Under the pieces are notes generated by a model. The model did no database searches. It was given only the letters and a program-made list of their open reading frames with translations, and had not been told where the DNA came from. This document shows positions 11,884-23,200 of a DNA stretch of 64,000 nt, one piece after another; position 1 is the stretch's first letter, and each line of letters opens with the position of its first letter. The stretch covers positions 14,257,310 through 14,321,309 of the forward strand of contig CM034536.1 of the NCBI GenBank assembly GCA_020002185.1, in the 5' to 3' direction. Source of the stretch: Paraescarpia echinospica. Its lineage: Eukaryota; Annelida; Polychaeta; Sabellida; Siboglinidae. The position numbers and the translations under genes are program-made.

Positions 11884-12817
11884 CCTCCTGGTCACTAAAA
11901 ATAACGAACTCGGATATCTAGTGTCTTTATTTACTGTCTTCTGACATTCTACGTGTTGGTCATTGTAGATGCAACATAGGGATCTCCAGCGTCCCATACG
12001 TTGGATTTCCTCATCCGACACCCCCTGCATTGCTGCTGTAGTGGCGGCACCGATGCGGAAACTATGACCTTTATAAGACATAGTTGATAAACCTGCCCAA
12101 GTCAAGGATTTTTTTCAGCTGGTCATTGAAGAAAGATTTTGAAACAGGAGTATCTCCTGGAAAAATAAATACTGGTCCTGGTGACCTTCCCCGCACTGCC
12201 AAATACAATCTGACAGCCTTTACTGGACAAAAGATGGAATCCGGATGAGCTGGAATAGATAAAGACACTGGAGGGCCATGGTAATGCTTGTAAGTGTGAA
12301 AAACGACTGTACATTCAGAAGATGATAGTGCCAGCTGGCTCATCTGCAAAACACTACTAGATCGAGCTGGTGTTGCAGCAGCAATTTCCCCAATTCTTAA
12401 GAAAGCATGGAATGCCAAGAGATACATTGCTGAAGTCAAAGGGCTATTGTAATAACAAGATGAAATATGTGGAGTAGAACTGACCAATTGTTGTAGAACG
12501 GGTTTTGTAACTGGTGCCCTCTGATCACAGGATGGCTTCAGCTTGGCTGCCCCCTGTAAAAGTTTCCGAACGACAAACGTAGCAGTTGGATCGATAAGGT
12601 GATGCATTTTATGGACGTATGCAACAGCAGATAACGTACTGGCAATAGATGAAGGCGCATATCCTTTTTGAAAGGAAAATGCAATGAAAGAAACCACAGC
12701 TGATGTGTTCGATGGAAACCACTGAGTAATGTGGAGATGCGATTGACAGAAATCATGAAACATTGCGATACTCTTCTGGTATGATTTAATGGTGAGGTCT
12801 GTCAACGAACCGTTCAA
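11872..12817 (-). pseudogene. Tyrosine recombinase of the retrotransposon, one frameshift
   Basis: The first frame (12817-12071, 248 residues) holds the core-binding region and box I, with catalytic Arg141 in AFLRIGEIA. The second frame (12105-11872) holds box II, GHSFRIGAATTAA (His-x-x-Arg), and the GRWRS segment followed by a Tyr, the expected nucleophile. The full R-H-R-Y set is thus present, divided by a shift at a run of seven A (plus-strand T run near 12107-12113). Such enzymes join circular retrotransposon DNA into the genome without target duplication. The frame starts 12 bases after the RT-RNase H stop. The shift could be real decay or a homopolymer sequencing error. Confidence 0.8.
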
Positions 12818-12828
12818 CAGTTGCTGGA

Positions 12829-14043
12829 TTACAGAGGCCAGGGCTGGAGATCCGGTGGGATGACCGACGGTACTGGCTCGAGGCCATACTGCCTGCGCAG
12901 GTCTGGCGTGTCCTGGAACCGAGAAAGTGCGTCCGCAATTACATTATTTTTCCCGGGAACATGTTTTGCCCTAAGAATTACATTGTTCTGCATGAGTGAC
13001 ACAGTCATGGTACGAATGAGTGACATGAGTTTCTTGTCTTTGCTTGTCTGACTGCTTATTACATGAACAACAGCTTCGTTGTCACACAATACAAGAAGTC
13101 GTCTGTCAGCTAGCACCAGAGGCCACAAGCGTAATGCCAGAACAATTGGAAATAACTCTTTTATAGCAATATTGTGATTCGCCCATGAAGGTGGCCACAC
13201 CCCTTGAAACCAATGACCTTCAAGTAAGCCGGCAAACCCAAACCCTGAAGCATCCGTGAACAGCTCTAGCTTTTCGGAGGAATTCCATAAATCATTAAGC
13301 AGAAGTGATGTCCCATTGTAACTTTCCAAAAACAAAGCCCAAGCGGCCAAGTCTAGGCGTGCTGCTTGCCCTAGGCGAATATGGAAATGCGGTTTGTCAA
13401 TTCCGATGGTTAGATCGATTAATCGGCGGAGAAACGGGCGTCCCATGATTATTACTTTACATGCGAAGGAAAGCATGCCAATAAGACTTTGGATTTCCTT
13501 TAAAGTAACCTTTCGATGACGACGATAGGCCCTTACTAACTGAATTGCAGCATCCAGTTTATCCTGTGGCAACCTAGCCTGCATCCGCACAGTTTCTATT
13601 TCAATGCCATGAACAATGACACACGTGGACGGAACCACGGTTTTCCTCTGATTCACAGGAATAGCCAACAATTGGGCCAACGAAAAAAACTGCTGTAGGT
13701 ATACATTACAGACATGTTCCGAAGGCGACAGGAAAATAAAGTCATCCAATATGTGTGACATGTATGTCACATGGAATGAGGTTTGTAGAATACATTGCAG
13801 TGCACAGCTAAACTGCTCGAATATTTTGCACGATATAGCACAACCCATAGGAAGACACTTATCATAATAGTAGTGGCCGTCAAAAGTAAACCCCAGTAGA
13901 TGATAGTCATAAGGATGTATCGGCACGATTCTAAACGCAGATTCGATATCCGCTGTTTTCCGCTTTCGTGGAGGCATTCTGTAACTACAGACGGACGGAT
14001 CGGCAGAAACTGGCCAAACAGCCATTACAGTATAACTAATCAC
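12829..14043 (-). CDS. Reverse transcriptase-RNase H of the retrotransposon (lacks N-terminal fingers)
   Basis: The open frame has 404 residues. RT motif A is DIESAFR (Asp32), motif B LPMGCAIS (64-71), and motif C has LDD at 99-101. A DIRS-type connection segment with GRPFLRRLID follows near 201. RNase H has TDAS (Asp264), KELFP (Glu296), CDNEA (Asp321) and ADALSR (Asp371), so all four acidic catalytic residues are kept. RT normally has over 100 residues before motif A, and here only about 30 unrelated residues precede it, so the 5' part of the polyprotein including gag has been lost or lies elsewhere. The recombinase frame follows directly. No methyltransferase domain is seen, which fits Ngaro/PAT better than classic DIRS1. 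Confidence 0.85.
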   Translation of the reverse strand: MISYTVMAVWPVSADPSVCSYRMPPRKRKTADIESAFRIVPIHPYDYHLLGFTFDGHYYYDKCLPMGCAISCKIFEQFSCALQCILQTSFHVTYMSHILDDFIFLSPSEHVCNVYLQQFFSLAQLLAIPVNQRKTVVPSTCVIVHGIEIETVRMQARLPQDKLDAAIQLVRAYRRHRKVTLKEIQSLIGMLSFACKVIIMGRPFLRRLIDLTIGIDKPHFHIRLGQAARLDLAAWALFLESYNGTSLLLNDLWNSSEKLELFTDASGFGFAGLLEGHWFQGVWPPSWANHNIAIKELFPIVLALRLWPLVLADRRLLVLCDNEAVVHVISSQTSKDKKLMSLIRTMTVSLMQNNVILRAKHVPGKNNVIADALSRFQDTPDLRRQYGLEPVPSVIPPDLQPWPL

Positions 14044-14340
14044 ATTAACATATATACGTGATCAGTGTTATGTACACAGCAATTTCTTAACGCGCTCACC
14101 ATAATGGCAGCATATATGCATACAGGCAGAAATGTGTACCACTAATGTCCAATTAAAATTATAAGTGTTTTTGTGCACTGAACACTTTAGCTAAAATCTT
14201 ACATACCGCCGGAATATAGGAACACCCTGTGAGCAGTTGTAAATGCACAAAACACCCTGACCTGAAGGCAACTACAAAAATACAGTGAAAATGTCGGACA
14301 GATGTAATGGCTGACCCAACGGTCACCAGCAACTGACCCA

Positions 14341-14530
14341 ACGGCCACCAGCTGGGCTAAGAAAGGGCTACCATTTGAGCCGATCATAAGGATAAAAAAG
14401 ACGGCCACCAATTGGGCTAATCTTAAGGACCTAAAGAAAAACCACCAGTTGGGCTAATCTTAAGGACCTAAATAAATGCCACCAGTTGGGCTAATCTTAA
14501 GGACCTAAAGTAATGGCCACCGGGGGGAGG
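14341..14530. repeat. Short tandem repeats between the hydrolase and RT frames
   Basis: About five copies of a word like CCACCAGTTGGGCTAATC begin near 14344, 14404, 14441, 14479 and 14517, most followed by TTAAGGACCTAAA. The spacing is roughly 37-60 bases. They fill the place where the N-terminal half of the RT would be expected. Confidence 0.65.
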
Positions 14531-14751
14531 GCTAATATTAAGCAGCTCATGGCAATAACAATACCAATGACATAGAAGAGACAGCACATACATAAATGCA
14601 TGTTAAGTACTGAACGTATCAGACAGTAGAGCAGATTGTCACTTTATGATTAGTGAAAACCTGTGAATGACAGTTAAAGAAATAGTTTGTTATTTACAAT
14701 TGAGTAAAAGTAGGAGGACATCCGTTTGCATAGTCTTTAACGCCAAACAAT

Positions 14752-15217
14752 TCACAGCTTATTTGCTGAAGCAATGACTGCACCCCGCACGCTGTTGTAG
14801 TACTTGCGGTTACCCTCCTGGTTGAAATGAACCCCATCTAGGAGGTAATCGGCCCAATTTTTCCAAATTCCGGCATGCATTGCGGAAGAACATTTGCGAA
14901 ATGACAACTTCCCGCACGTCGGCCATCACAATCAAGTATGTGGCGTACGCCAAAACACTGTCCGCCAACTCAATGGGACTGGCATCGTTAATGTCATTAT
15001 TGCCGACGTCAAGAAAAATTACATCTCGACTAGCTTGTAATATAGCGGGCGTCAAAGCATACAATTGACTGACTTTAAGCCCGCCTCCCGCAACAAAGGT
15101 AACGTGTAAACGCTCAGCATTCAAATCAAGATTCAGAGAGCGATGCTCCAATGAATATCGGGCAAGCCGTGAGACAAAGGAATGCCCGACCAGAGCGATT
15201 TCGACGCACTCCATCAC
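14752..15217 (-). pseudogene. SGNH/GDSL-like hydrolase frame of the retrotransposon, one frameshift
   Basis: The frame begins with ATG at 15217, about 10 bases inside repeat A1. Block I is VGHSF (Ser13 as nucleophile, His in place of the usual Asp of GDS). A glycine block lies at 44-46, and block III is GNND (72-75). The undisturbed frame ends at 14810. After a one-base shift near a short A run at about 14855, block V appears as DGVHFN, giving the Asp and His of the triad, and the frame ends at 14752. Small SGNH esterase frames are, as I recall, known from some Ngaro and CR1 retroelements; their role is unclear. The two frameshifts in this element both fall at homopolymers. Confidence 0.65.
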
Positions 15218-15227
15218 AGCTTATCCC

Positions 15228-15523
15228 TCCTTAATTACGGTAAATAACGGTTAGAACAACCCACGAGGAACTAACGAACCCTACTGGGAAAATGTTATAG
15301 CGTGTCAACGCGCCTCGTAAATGTTATAACCGAAACAAATATTTATATCCGTCACAGCATAAAAAAGATTACCTTTCTGAGTAACGCGCGAATGGAAAAG
15401 AGGCCCAGCTGTTGTGGCTGGAAGAGCTTGTCCCATGGTTAGGTCGGTGTACCGTACATTTCAAATATAGGCTGCAGCAACGCCCACATAAATGCCATTT
15501 GAGCTTTGATCAAATGTTGGTTT
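15228..15523 (-). repeat. Repeat A1 at the 5' terminus of the recombinase retrotransposon
   Basis: The segment is 296 bp, the same length as 5345-5640, and is also matched by 10726-11005. Its right end, GATCAAATGTTGGTTT, is the inferred element terminus, because beyond it the sequence is host transposon. Confidence 0.6.
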
Positions 15524-16044
15524 AAAAATCCGCAAAGCGGCGCTGGCGGTGGAAAACGTTTTTGAGGAATTCGTTGGGTGCGACTGATTACACTTCAAGT
15601 TTCAACATAACTGTTAACTGAAACGGCTAAATATAATTTTCTGCGTACTGTCATAAAACATAGCTCGACGCTATGCGTTTCTCTGCTGGAGGATATGCTA
15701 AATGCTCAAGCCATATCGTCGTGAAGGCTGACGGCGAAGCTCCGACTTACTATGTAACAAGTTTCGTTTTTCTGATAGCCGTCTTGGCCTATTTTTTACA
15801 AATGTTTCATGTGTTTATTGTAGGTGTATCGAAACACATTGTTAACTCTGTAGTAAACACGCGTATTTATAGTGGATTTTATCCACAAGGATCAAGCCGA
15901 GCACCGACGGTCGGCGCGAGTCGGCTGGTGTGTGCGGGCAGAAGTCGGCGCTAGTCGGCGGAACTAATTGGCGTTTAGCACCGACTGCTTTTTGGGCCGA
16001 CTGGCAACGCAAGTCGGCGTTAGTCGGTTGGTGTGTGCCTAGCA
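15524..16044. mobile_element. Right part of a second copy of the TAA-flanked transposon
   Basis: Colinear with 5641-6175 apart from small differences, including loss of one GCTGGTGTGTGCG-type duplication near 15925. It ends with the same inverted repeat at 16044, followed by TAA and module A. Its left half and left flank are missing. Confidence 0.65.
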
Positions 16045-18624
16045 TAAGCCATTGGGCCAACGTTCGCCCAACAGCAACGTGGGTCTACTATATGGGATAC
16101 ATGACTCACCAACGTAATCCGTGGCCGTGGGTATGTTTTCCAGTCAGAATTTATATTTAATTTTCGGTTTCGTATACATGAATCATGATACAGGAACTGT
16201 TATCAACACATACACAGTCCGCCACTCCTTTGTGACCCTATCGGCCTATGTAGCATATCATTGTTTACACTGTATAATTTATAACATGACTTTGCAATGA
16301 AATAGCAGTGCATTAATGAATGCCATTATTTGTTTGGCGAGCGATAGCTCTCACTCATCTAGGCCACGAAGTGAATGTTTCAGTGCTGGATAGGTCCGTG
16401 TTGTCCATCTTCACTGAGGATAGCTGGCATGTTAACATTCAGGGTCATGACTTTTGTCTTAAAAAATGCGCTAAGACACAATATTTTCGTAATATAAATA
16501 TGCCTGGGATGATGTTGAATGATGGAATTAACGCTCTGGGGTATCAAAGTTAGGCAAAACTCAAGTTATAATGGCGAAATCGAGGTGGGTCCGAATTCTA
16601 CACAAGTGCCTAAGCCATTGGGCCAACGCAAAATGACAACGTTGGCCCAACGACAACGTGGGTCTGCTATATGGAATACATGACTCAGCAACGTAATCCG
16701 TGACCGTGGGTATATTTTCCAGTCAGAATTTATATTTCATTTTCGGTTTCATATACATGAATCATGATACAGGAACTGTTATCAACACAGACACAGTCCG
16801 CCACTCCTTTGTGACCCTATCGGCCTATGTAGCATATCATCATTTACATTTTATAATTTATAACATGACTTTGCAAAAAAATAGCAGTGCATTTATTAAT
16901 GCCATTATTTGTTTGGCGAGCGATAACTCTCACTCATCTAGCCTCTAGGCCACGGAGCGATTTATCGCTCGCGCTAATTGCCAGTATCGCTTTAGACGCG
17001 CTTTCACAAACAGTCAAGAAATGTATGTAAATGTTAACTGCGTAGTCGATGGTTTTGTCAAATACCTTGCGCGCTCATTGCTCCGATGATGAAATCCACC
17101 TGCTCGTTAGGACTGCTAATGAAGCGCGGCACTGCGTGTACCGCCGATTCACAACAGTCTGGCTACGAGTCTACGACGCTACGCGCAGAGCCAGTGCTGA
17201 GCGGTGGCGTCCCGGTGGCGTTCAGTTTCGGAGGAAAGCACGCCGCTCAAATATTTACGGACGTCAGTCGACAACAGAATACAAGACAGCGCGTCGCATG
17301 TACGGTTTTTGTATCGACTACTACAGAACTGCAGCTGTTTATATTATAACCGCCGCAGAACTGCTATCTCAGCAGTAAGTTACACTGGCACGTACGCAAG
17401 CAGTTCAGCGTTAACGCCACGTCAGCTGGATTTAATGTACAGCTACGTGCACAGAAACACGCTACAGGGTTACGAAACCATTGAGGTTACGAAACGCACC
17501 CGTTGTACGCGCATATTCGCACGTAGGCTACATTGCGTACGTGCAAAAGGGCACTTTTCTGGCTGACTGTGGGAAAACATAATAATTTAATACGTTGCCA
17601 GTAACGGACGCGGACATAGGCTTGCGTAAATCACATTAACTAGCAAATCTGTTTTGCTCGTGTATTTTGGGAGATTATGCCATAATTCCAATTCATCTAC
17701 ACATGTGGCACTTATATAAGGTTGTGTCACTCTGTGACATGCACTTGATAATTCCTTCACGTGAGAACCACGCACAGGTCACGTGCTACACAGATTACCA
17801 TTGGAGTGTTCGGTTCTTGAATGCCCTTTTTACAACAGGCAGGGTGCAAGGCCGAATGGCGTCTCTCTGACCAAGTGCACGTGAACACACACTAGCTGGC
17901 GCAAGGACACTCACGCAGCATCAACTGCCAACCTACCCCTGACCTGGCGGTAATAACGTTACCACAGCATCACCTTTACGTGGACACCACGTGGTAGACA
18001 CGCGCTGGCGTGGCGTTAACCACGAGGCACATGCGCGACATACACGCGGACACCACGTCATTAATCACGAGGCCAGTGCGTGACCTTCACGTGGACTCCG
18101 TGTGCACTTGATGCCATGTGACTGTCCTTGTGTCAGCGAGGTCGTGTTCACCACATGCTAGTCACGCACTTGCCTGGCGTTAATCACGTGGCAACTGTTT
18201 GACCTCTACATGGACGCCATGAGCAAGACACATAATGGCATGTCGCTGATCACGTAGTCATTGCATGACCCGGCCACGGCAATGTCGGCCACGCATAATG
18301 AAACAACCCAGATACCAAGACCGTGTTGGCCCAACATTGGTTAACCAACCTGAGCCAAAGTTGCGCCAACGTTGGGCCAATGTTGAGTCAACCACCCTTG
18401 GAGATGTTGGGCCAACGTTGGGCCAAGATTTGGTCAACCATTATTGGAGATATTGTGCCAATGTTAGCCAAATTATCAATTTTCCAAAAAGGAATCAAGT
18501 ATACACCGGGCATGGGGCAATTAACTTTAAAAAGTTAATTAATTAAATTACACTTAGCTTTGAAAACTCTCAATTAAATTAACCTCACACATTTATACGG
18601 TCAATTAAATTAACATCTTTTTTA
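16045..18624 (+). repeat. Nearly complete unit of the 2.2-kb tandem repeat
   Basis: Two A modules (16045-16365 and 16366-16948) are followed by B (16949-17460), C (17466-18270), D (18300-18450, TTGGGCCAAC words) and an AT-rich tail with TTAATTAATTAAATTA (18530-18624). The next unit follows directly. Equivalent points in this and the next unit are 2217 bp apart. The same short frames appear in each unit with stops at varied places, so they are not treated as genes. Confidence 0.75.
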
Positions 18625-21600
18625 TCTTCACTGAGGATAGCTGGCATGTTAACATTCTGGGTCATGACTTTTGTCTAAAAATATGCGCTAAGACACAATA
18701 TTTTCGTAATATAAATATGCCTGGGATGATGTTGAATGATGGAATTAACACTCTGGGGTATCAAAGTTAGGCAAAACTCAAGTTATAATGGCGAAATCGA
18801 GGTGGGTCCGAATTCTACACAAGTGCCTAAGCCATTGGGCCAACGCAAAATGACAACGTTGGCCCAACGGCAACGTAGGTCTGCTATATGGAATACATGA
18901 CTCAGCAACGTAATCCGTGACCGTGGGTATATTTTCCAGTCAGAATTTATATTTCATTTTCGGTTTCATATACATGAATCATGATACAGGAACTGTTATC
19001 AACACAGACACAGTCCGCCACTCCTTTGTGACCCTATCGGCCTATGTAGCATATCATCATTTACATTTTATAATTTATAACGACTTTGCAAAAAAATAGC
19101 AGTGCATTTATTAATGCCATTATTTGTTTGGCGAGCGATAGCTCTCACTCATCTAGCCTCTAGGCCACGGAGCGATTTATCGCTCGCGCTCATTGCCAGT
19201 ATCGCTTTAGACGCGCTTTCACAAACAGTCAAGAAATTTATGTAAATGTTAACTGCGTAGTCGATGGTTTTGTCAAATACCTTGCGCGCTCATTGCTCCG
19301 ATGATGAAATCCACCTGCTCGTTAGGACTGCTAATGAAGCGCGGCACTGCGTGTACCGCCGATTCACAACAGTCTGGCTACGAGTCTACGACGCTACGCG
19401 CAGAGCCAGTGCTGAGCGGTGGCGTCTCGGTGGCGTTCAGTTTCGGAAAGCATGCCGCTCAAATATTTACGGGCGTCAGTCGACAACAGAATACAAGCCA
19501 GCGCGTCGCGTGTAGGTTTTTGTCTCGACTACTACAGAACTGCTACTGCAGCTGTTTATATTATAACCGCCGCAGAACTGCTATCTTAGCAGTAAGTTAG
19601 ACTGGCACGTACGCAAGCAGTTCAGCGTTAACGCCACGTCAGCTGGATTTAATGTACAGCTACGTGCACAGAAACACGCTACAGGGTTATGAAACCATTG
19701 AGGTTACGAAACGCATCCGTTGTACGCGCACATTCGCACGTAGGCTACATTGCGTACGTGCAAAAGGGCACTTTTCTGGCTGACTGTGGGAAAACATAAT
19801 AGTTTAATACGTTGCCAGTAATGGACGCGGACATAGGCTTGCGTAAATCACATTAACTAGCAAATCTGTTTTGCTCGTGTATTTTGGGAGAGATTATGCC
19901 ATAATTCCAATTCATCTACACATGTGGCACTTATATAAGGTTGTGTCACTCTGTGACATGCACTTGATAATTCCTTCACGTGGGAACCACGCACAAGTCA
20001 CGTGCTACACAGATTACCATTGGAGTGTTCGGTTCTTGAATGCCCTTTTTACAACAGGCAGGGTGCAAGGCCGAATGCCGTCTCTCTGACCAAGTGCACG
20101 TGAACACACACCAGCTGGTGCAAGGACACTCACGCAGCATCAACTGCCAACCTACCCCTGACCTGGCTGTAATAACGTTACCACTGCATCACCTTTACGT
20201 GGACACCACAAGGTTCAATCCTTGAACCACTATTATTTATCATTTACATAAATGATTTCTCACAAGCTAGTCAATTATTTAATTTCGTCATGTACGCTGA
20301 TGACACCACATTATCTAGCTCTTTAAAATGTTTTATCAACAACAACACACGCAACAAAAGTACAGAATCCTTAATAAATTAAGAACTTTTTAAAGTTAAT
20401 GAATGGCTAAACATAAATAAATTATCTTTAAATAAAAGCAAATCAAAATACATTATTTTTCATATGCCTTATAAACGCACGCAGACTCTTACGCTTAAAA
20501 TAGATAATATAAATATTGAAAGATTAGATGAATTTAACTTTCTAGGATTGACTTTAGACACTAACCTAAATTGGAAAAAACACACTGAAAAAATTTCAAA
20601 TAAGTGCTCCAAAACAATTGGCATAATAAACAGATTAAAATATGTATTACCTTTAGATATAAAAGTGTTGTTATATAACACATTAATATTATCTCATATC
20701 AATTATTGTACCATGGTTTGGGGATACCAAATAAATAGAATTACAAAAATAAAAATAAAAGCTGTGCGAATAATAACCTTAAACAAATACAACTCACACA
20801 CGGAACCACTTTTAAAAAAACTTAAACTACTAAAAGTAGAAGACATATTAAAGTTACATGAATTAAAATTTTACTTTAAATACATCCATAAAATGTTACC
20901 TCCTTATTTACTTAACTGGCAAATTATCCCAAGAGTAAACATACATAATTATAATACTCGTGAAAAAAATTATATACATACTTTTAGAATTAAGCATGAA
21001 TTTGCAATGAAATGTCTCAAATACAGCCTACCACATGCTATAAATGACACCCCCGATATAATCAAAGACAAAATATATACTCACAGTTTGCGAGGCTTCT
21101 CATTTTATATAAAAACATATTTGTTACACAAATATAATGATTCATGCACTCTATCAAATTGCTACACATGTCAACAGAACCATTAAATACAATACATTTG
21201 ATGCTAGCTTCAGGCAACCAGCACACATACAAACTTACATTCTCACATAAAACAAGCACTCCCAAAAAAACATACATGAGATAGACACCTTGTAAAACGA
21301 CCACATAAATTATCACGTAAATAGGGTGACTCCTATGATAGCGACAATTGTGTCTTAATAGGAGTCACCGACCCCGATTGAATAAGCTATATGATTAATA
21401 TCTATGGTACACCAATACCATAATAGCTGAACATGCGTTTGTATGTATTTTCCGAATAGTATGTTGAACATACAATGATATACGTTTATGTTTGTCTGCA
21501 TAATGTTTATATTTGTTGTTTATTACAGCATAAGTGATGTTCAAAAACCAATTAATTGTGTACCTATATGGGGTCAAGTAAACGTTATGTTATGTTATGT

Positions 21601-22281
21601 TAAGTTATGTAGACCCGCGCTGGCGTGGCGTTAACCACGAGGCACATGCGCGATATACACGCGGACACCACGAGCATTAATCACGAGGCCAGTGCGTGAC
21701 CTTCACGTGGACTCTGTGTGCACTTGATGCCACGTGACCGTCCTTGTGTCAGCGAGGTCGTGTTCACCACATGCTAGTCACGCACTTACCCGGCGTTAAT
21801 CACGTGGCAACTGTTTGACCTCTACATGGACGCCATGAACAAGACAAACAATGGCACGTAGTCATTGCATGACCCGGCCACGGCAATGTCGGCCACGCCC
21901 AATTAAACAACCCAGATACCAAGACCATGTTGGCCCAAGATTGGTTAACCAACCTGAGCCAAAGTTGCGCCAACGTTGGGCGAATGTTGAGTCAACCACC
22001 CTTGCAGATGTTGGGCCAACGTTGGGCCAAGATTGGGTCAACCATTCTTGGAGATATTGTGCCGATGTTAGCCAAATTCTCAATTTGTCAAAAAAGGAAT
22101 CAAGTATACACCAGGCATGGAGCAATTAACTTAAAAAAGTTAATTAATTAAATTACACTTAGCTTTGAAAACTCAATTAAATTAACCTCACACATTTATC
22201 CGGTTAATTAAATTAACCTCTTTTTTTTGAAAAATTACATTTACACGGTCAAAATCTTGGCTATTGACACTTCCAAGGTAA
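18625..22281 (+). repeat. Next unit of the 2.2-kb tandem repeat, split by a LINE
   Basis: Module A starts at 18625 (CTTCACTGAGGATAGC), B at about 19165 and C at 19680-20209. C resumes at 21609 after the LINE insertion and runs to 21890, D is at 21905-22090, and the AT-rich tail lies at 22130-22260. Without the LINE the period is again about 2.2-2.3 kb. Confidence 0.75.
20210..21608 (+). mobile_element. 5'-truncated non-LTR retrotransposon (LINE) in the satellite array
   Basis: The insertion starts within the reverse transcriptase at GSILEPLLF (20212) and continues through the YADD box (20290 on). An in-frame TAA lies at 20380-20382, and the rest of the frame, 20464-21186 (240 residues), carries the RT thumb words FLGLTLD and NW.KH. 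A 3' untranslated region ends in TTATG repeats near 21585-21608. Left and right flanks join into module C, with the uninterrupted site visible near 17987. No clear target duplication is seen. Domain content fits the jockey/CR1 superfamily; the clade was not determined. Confidence 0.8.
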
Positions 22282-23200
22282 GTGAATGTTTCAGTGCTGG
22301 ATAGGTCCGTGTTGTGACTGTTGTCCATCTTCACTGAGGCTAGCTGGCATGTTAACATTCAGGGTCATGACTGTCGTCTTAAAAAATGCGCTAAGACACA
22401 ATATTTTCGTAATATAAATTTGCCTGGGATGATGTTGAATGATGGAATTAACGCTCTGGGGTATCAAAGTTAGGCAAAACTCAAGTTATAATGGCGAAAT
22501 CGAGGTGGGTCCGAATTCTACACAAGTGCCTATAAGCCATTGCCATTGGGCCAACGCAAAATGACCACGTTGGCCCAACGGCAACGTGGGTCTGCTATAT
22601 GGAATACATGACTCGGCAACGTAATCCGTGGCCGTGGGTATATTTTCCAGTCAGAATTTATATTTCATTTTCGGTTTCATATACATGAATCATGAATGAT
22701 ACAGGAACTGTTATCAGCACAGACAGTCCGCCACTCCCCGGGGGGGGGGGGGGCACTGCCTATACTAGCAGTACTGTGGATGTGCCGACTTCAAGGCCAA
22801 GGGTCGTTTTTTTAACCGAGGCTCCCTAGATCAAGGGTCTGTTTTTCACGTTTTCCCTAGAACAAGGGTATACTTTTTGATATTGGATGCCCTTATCAAG
22901 GGTAGGGGTATGTGACCTTCGGCTGCACACCCCTACCCACATGCAAGGGTAGTGCTCCCCCCGGGCCACTCCTTTGTGACCCCATCGGCCTATATGACAT
23001 AGCCTATGACTATGTAGCATATCATCGTTTACATTTTATAATTTATAACATGACTTTGCAATAAAATAGCAGTGCATTAATTAATGCCATTATTTTTTAG
23101 GCGAGCGATAGCTCTCGCTCATTACCGCTCGCGCTACTCGCTCATCTAGGGAGCGATTTATCGCTCGCGCTAATTGCCATTATCGCTCGCGTCACCAGAG
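22282..23200 (+). repeat. Last, diverged unit of the tandem repeat (modules A and start of B)
   Basis: The sequence from AGTGAATGTTTCAGTGCTGG at 22282 follows module A with more differences than other copies. It is interrupted by the MITE at 22738 and ends in several GCTCGCGCT words near 23130-23200. After that the array cannot be followed. Confidence 0.65.
22738..22964. mobile_element. 227-bp MITE with 8-bp target duplication
   Basis: The flanking duplication is GCCACTCC at 22730-22737 and 22965-22972. The ends are CCGGGGGG...GCACTGCC on the left and the complement of CCGGGGGGAGCACTACC on the right. Inside, an AAGGGT-containing word repeats about four times. Eight-base duplications occur in hAT, Merlin and P elements. 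The termini do not decide among them. Confidence 0.7.

Larger units (their letters stand above)
10726..15523 (-). mobile_element. Tyrosine-recombinase (DIRS/Ngaro-order) retrotransposon with split direct repeats
   Basis: Read on the minus strand the order is: repeat A1 (15523-15228), SGNH hydrolase frame, short tandem repeats, RT-RNase H, tyrosine recombinase, degenerate tandem repeats, repeat B1 (11223-11003), repeat A2 (11005-10726). A1 and A2 are direct copies, and the outer edge of A1 and the B1/A2 junction fall at the same base word, ...GTTGGTTT. This is the split-direct-repeat layout known for Ngaro/PAT-type elements. B2 is missing because the copy is cut at a junction with the satellite array at 10726. 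Gag and the N-terminal part of the RT are also absent, so this copy is defective. The right flank (15524-16044) is the same host transposon as at 5641-6175. Confidence 0.75.
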
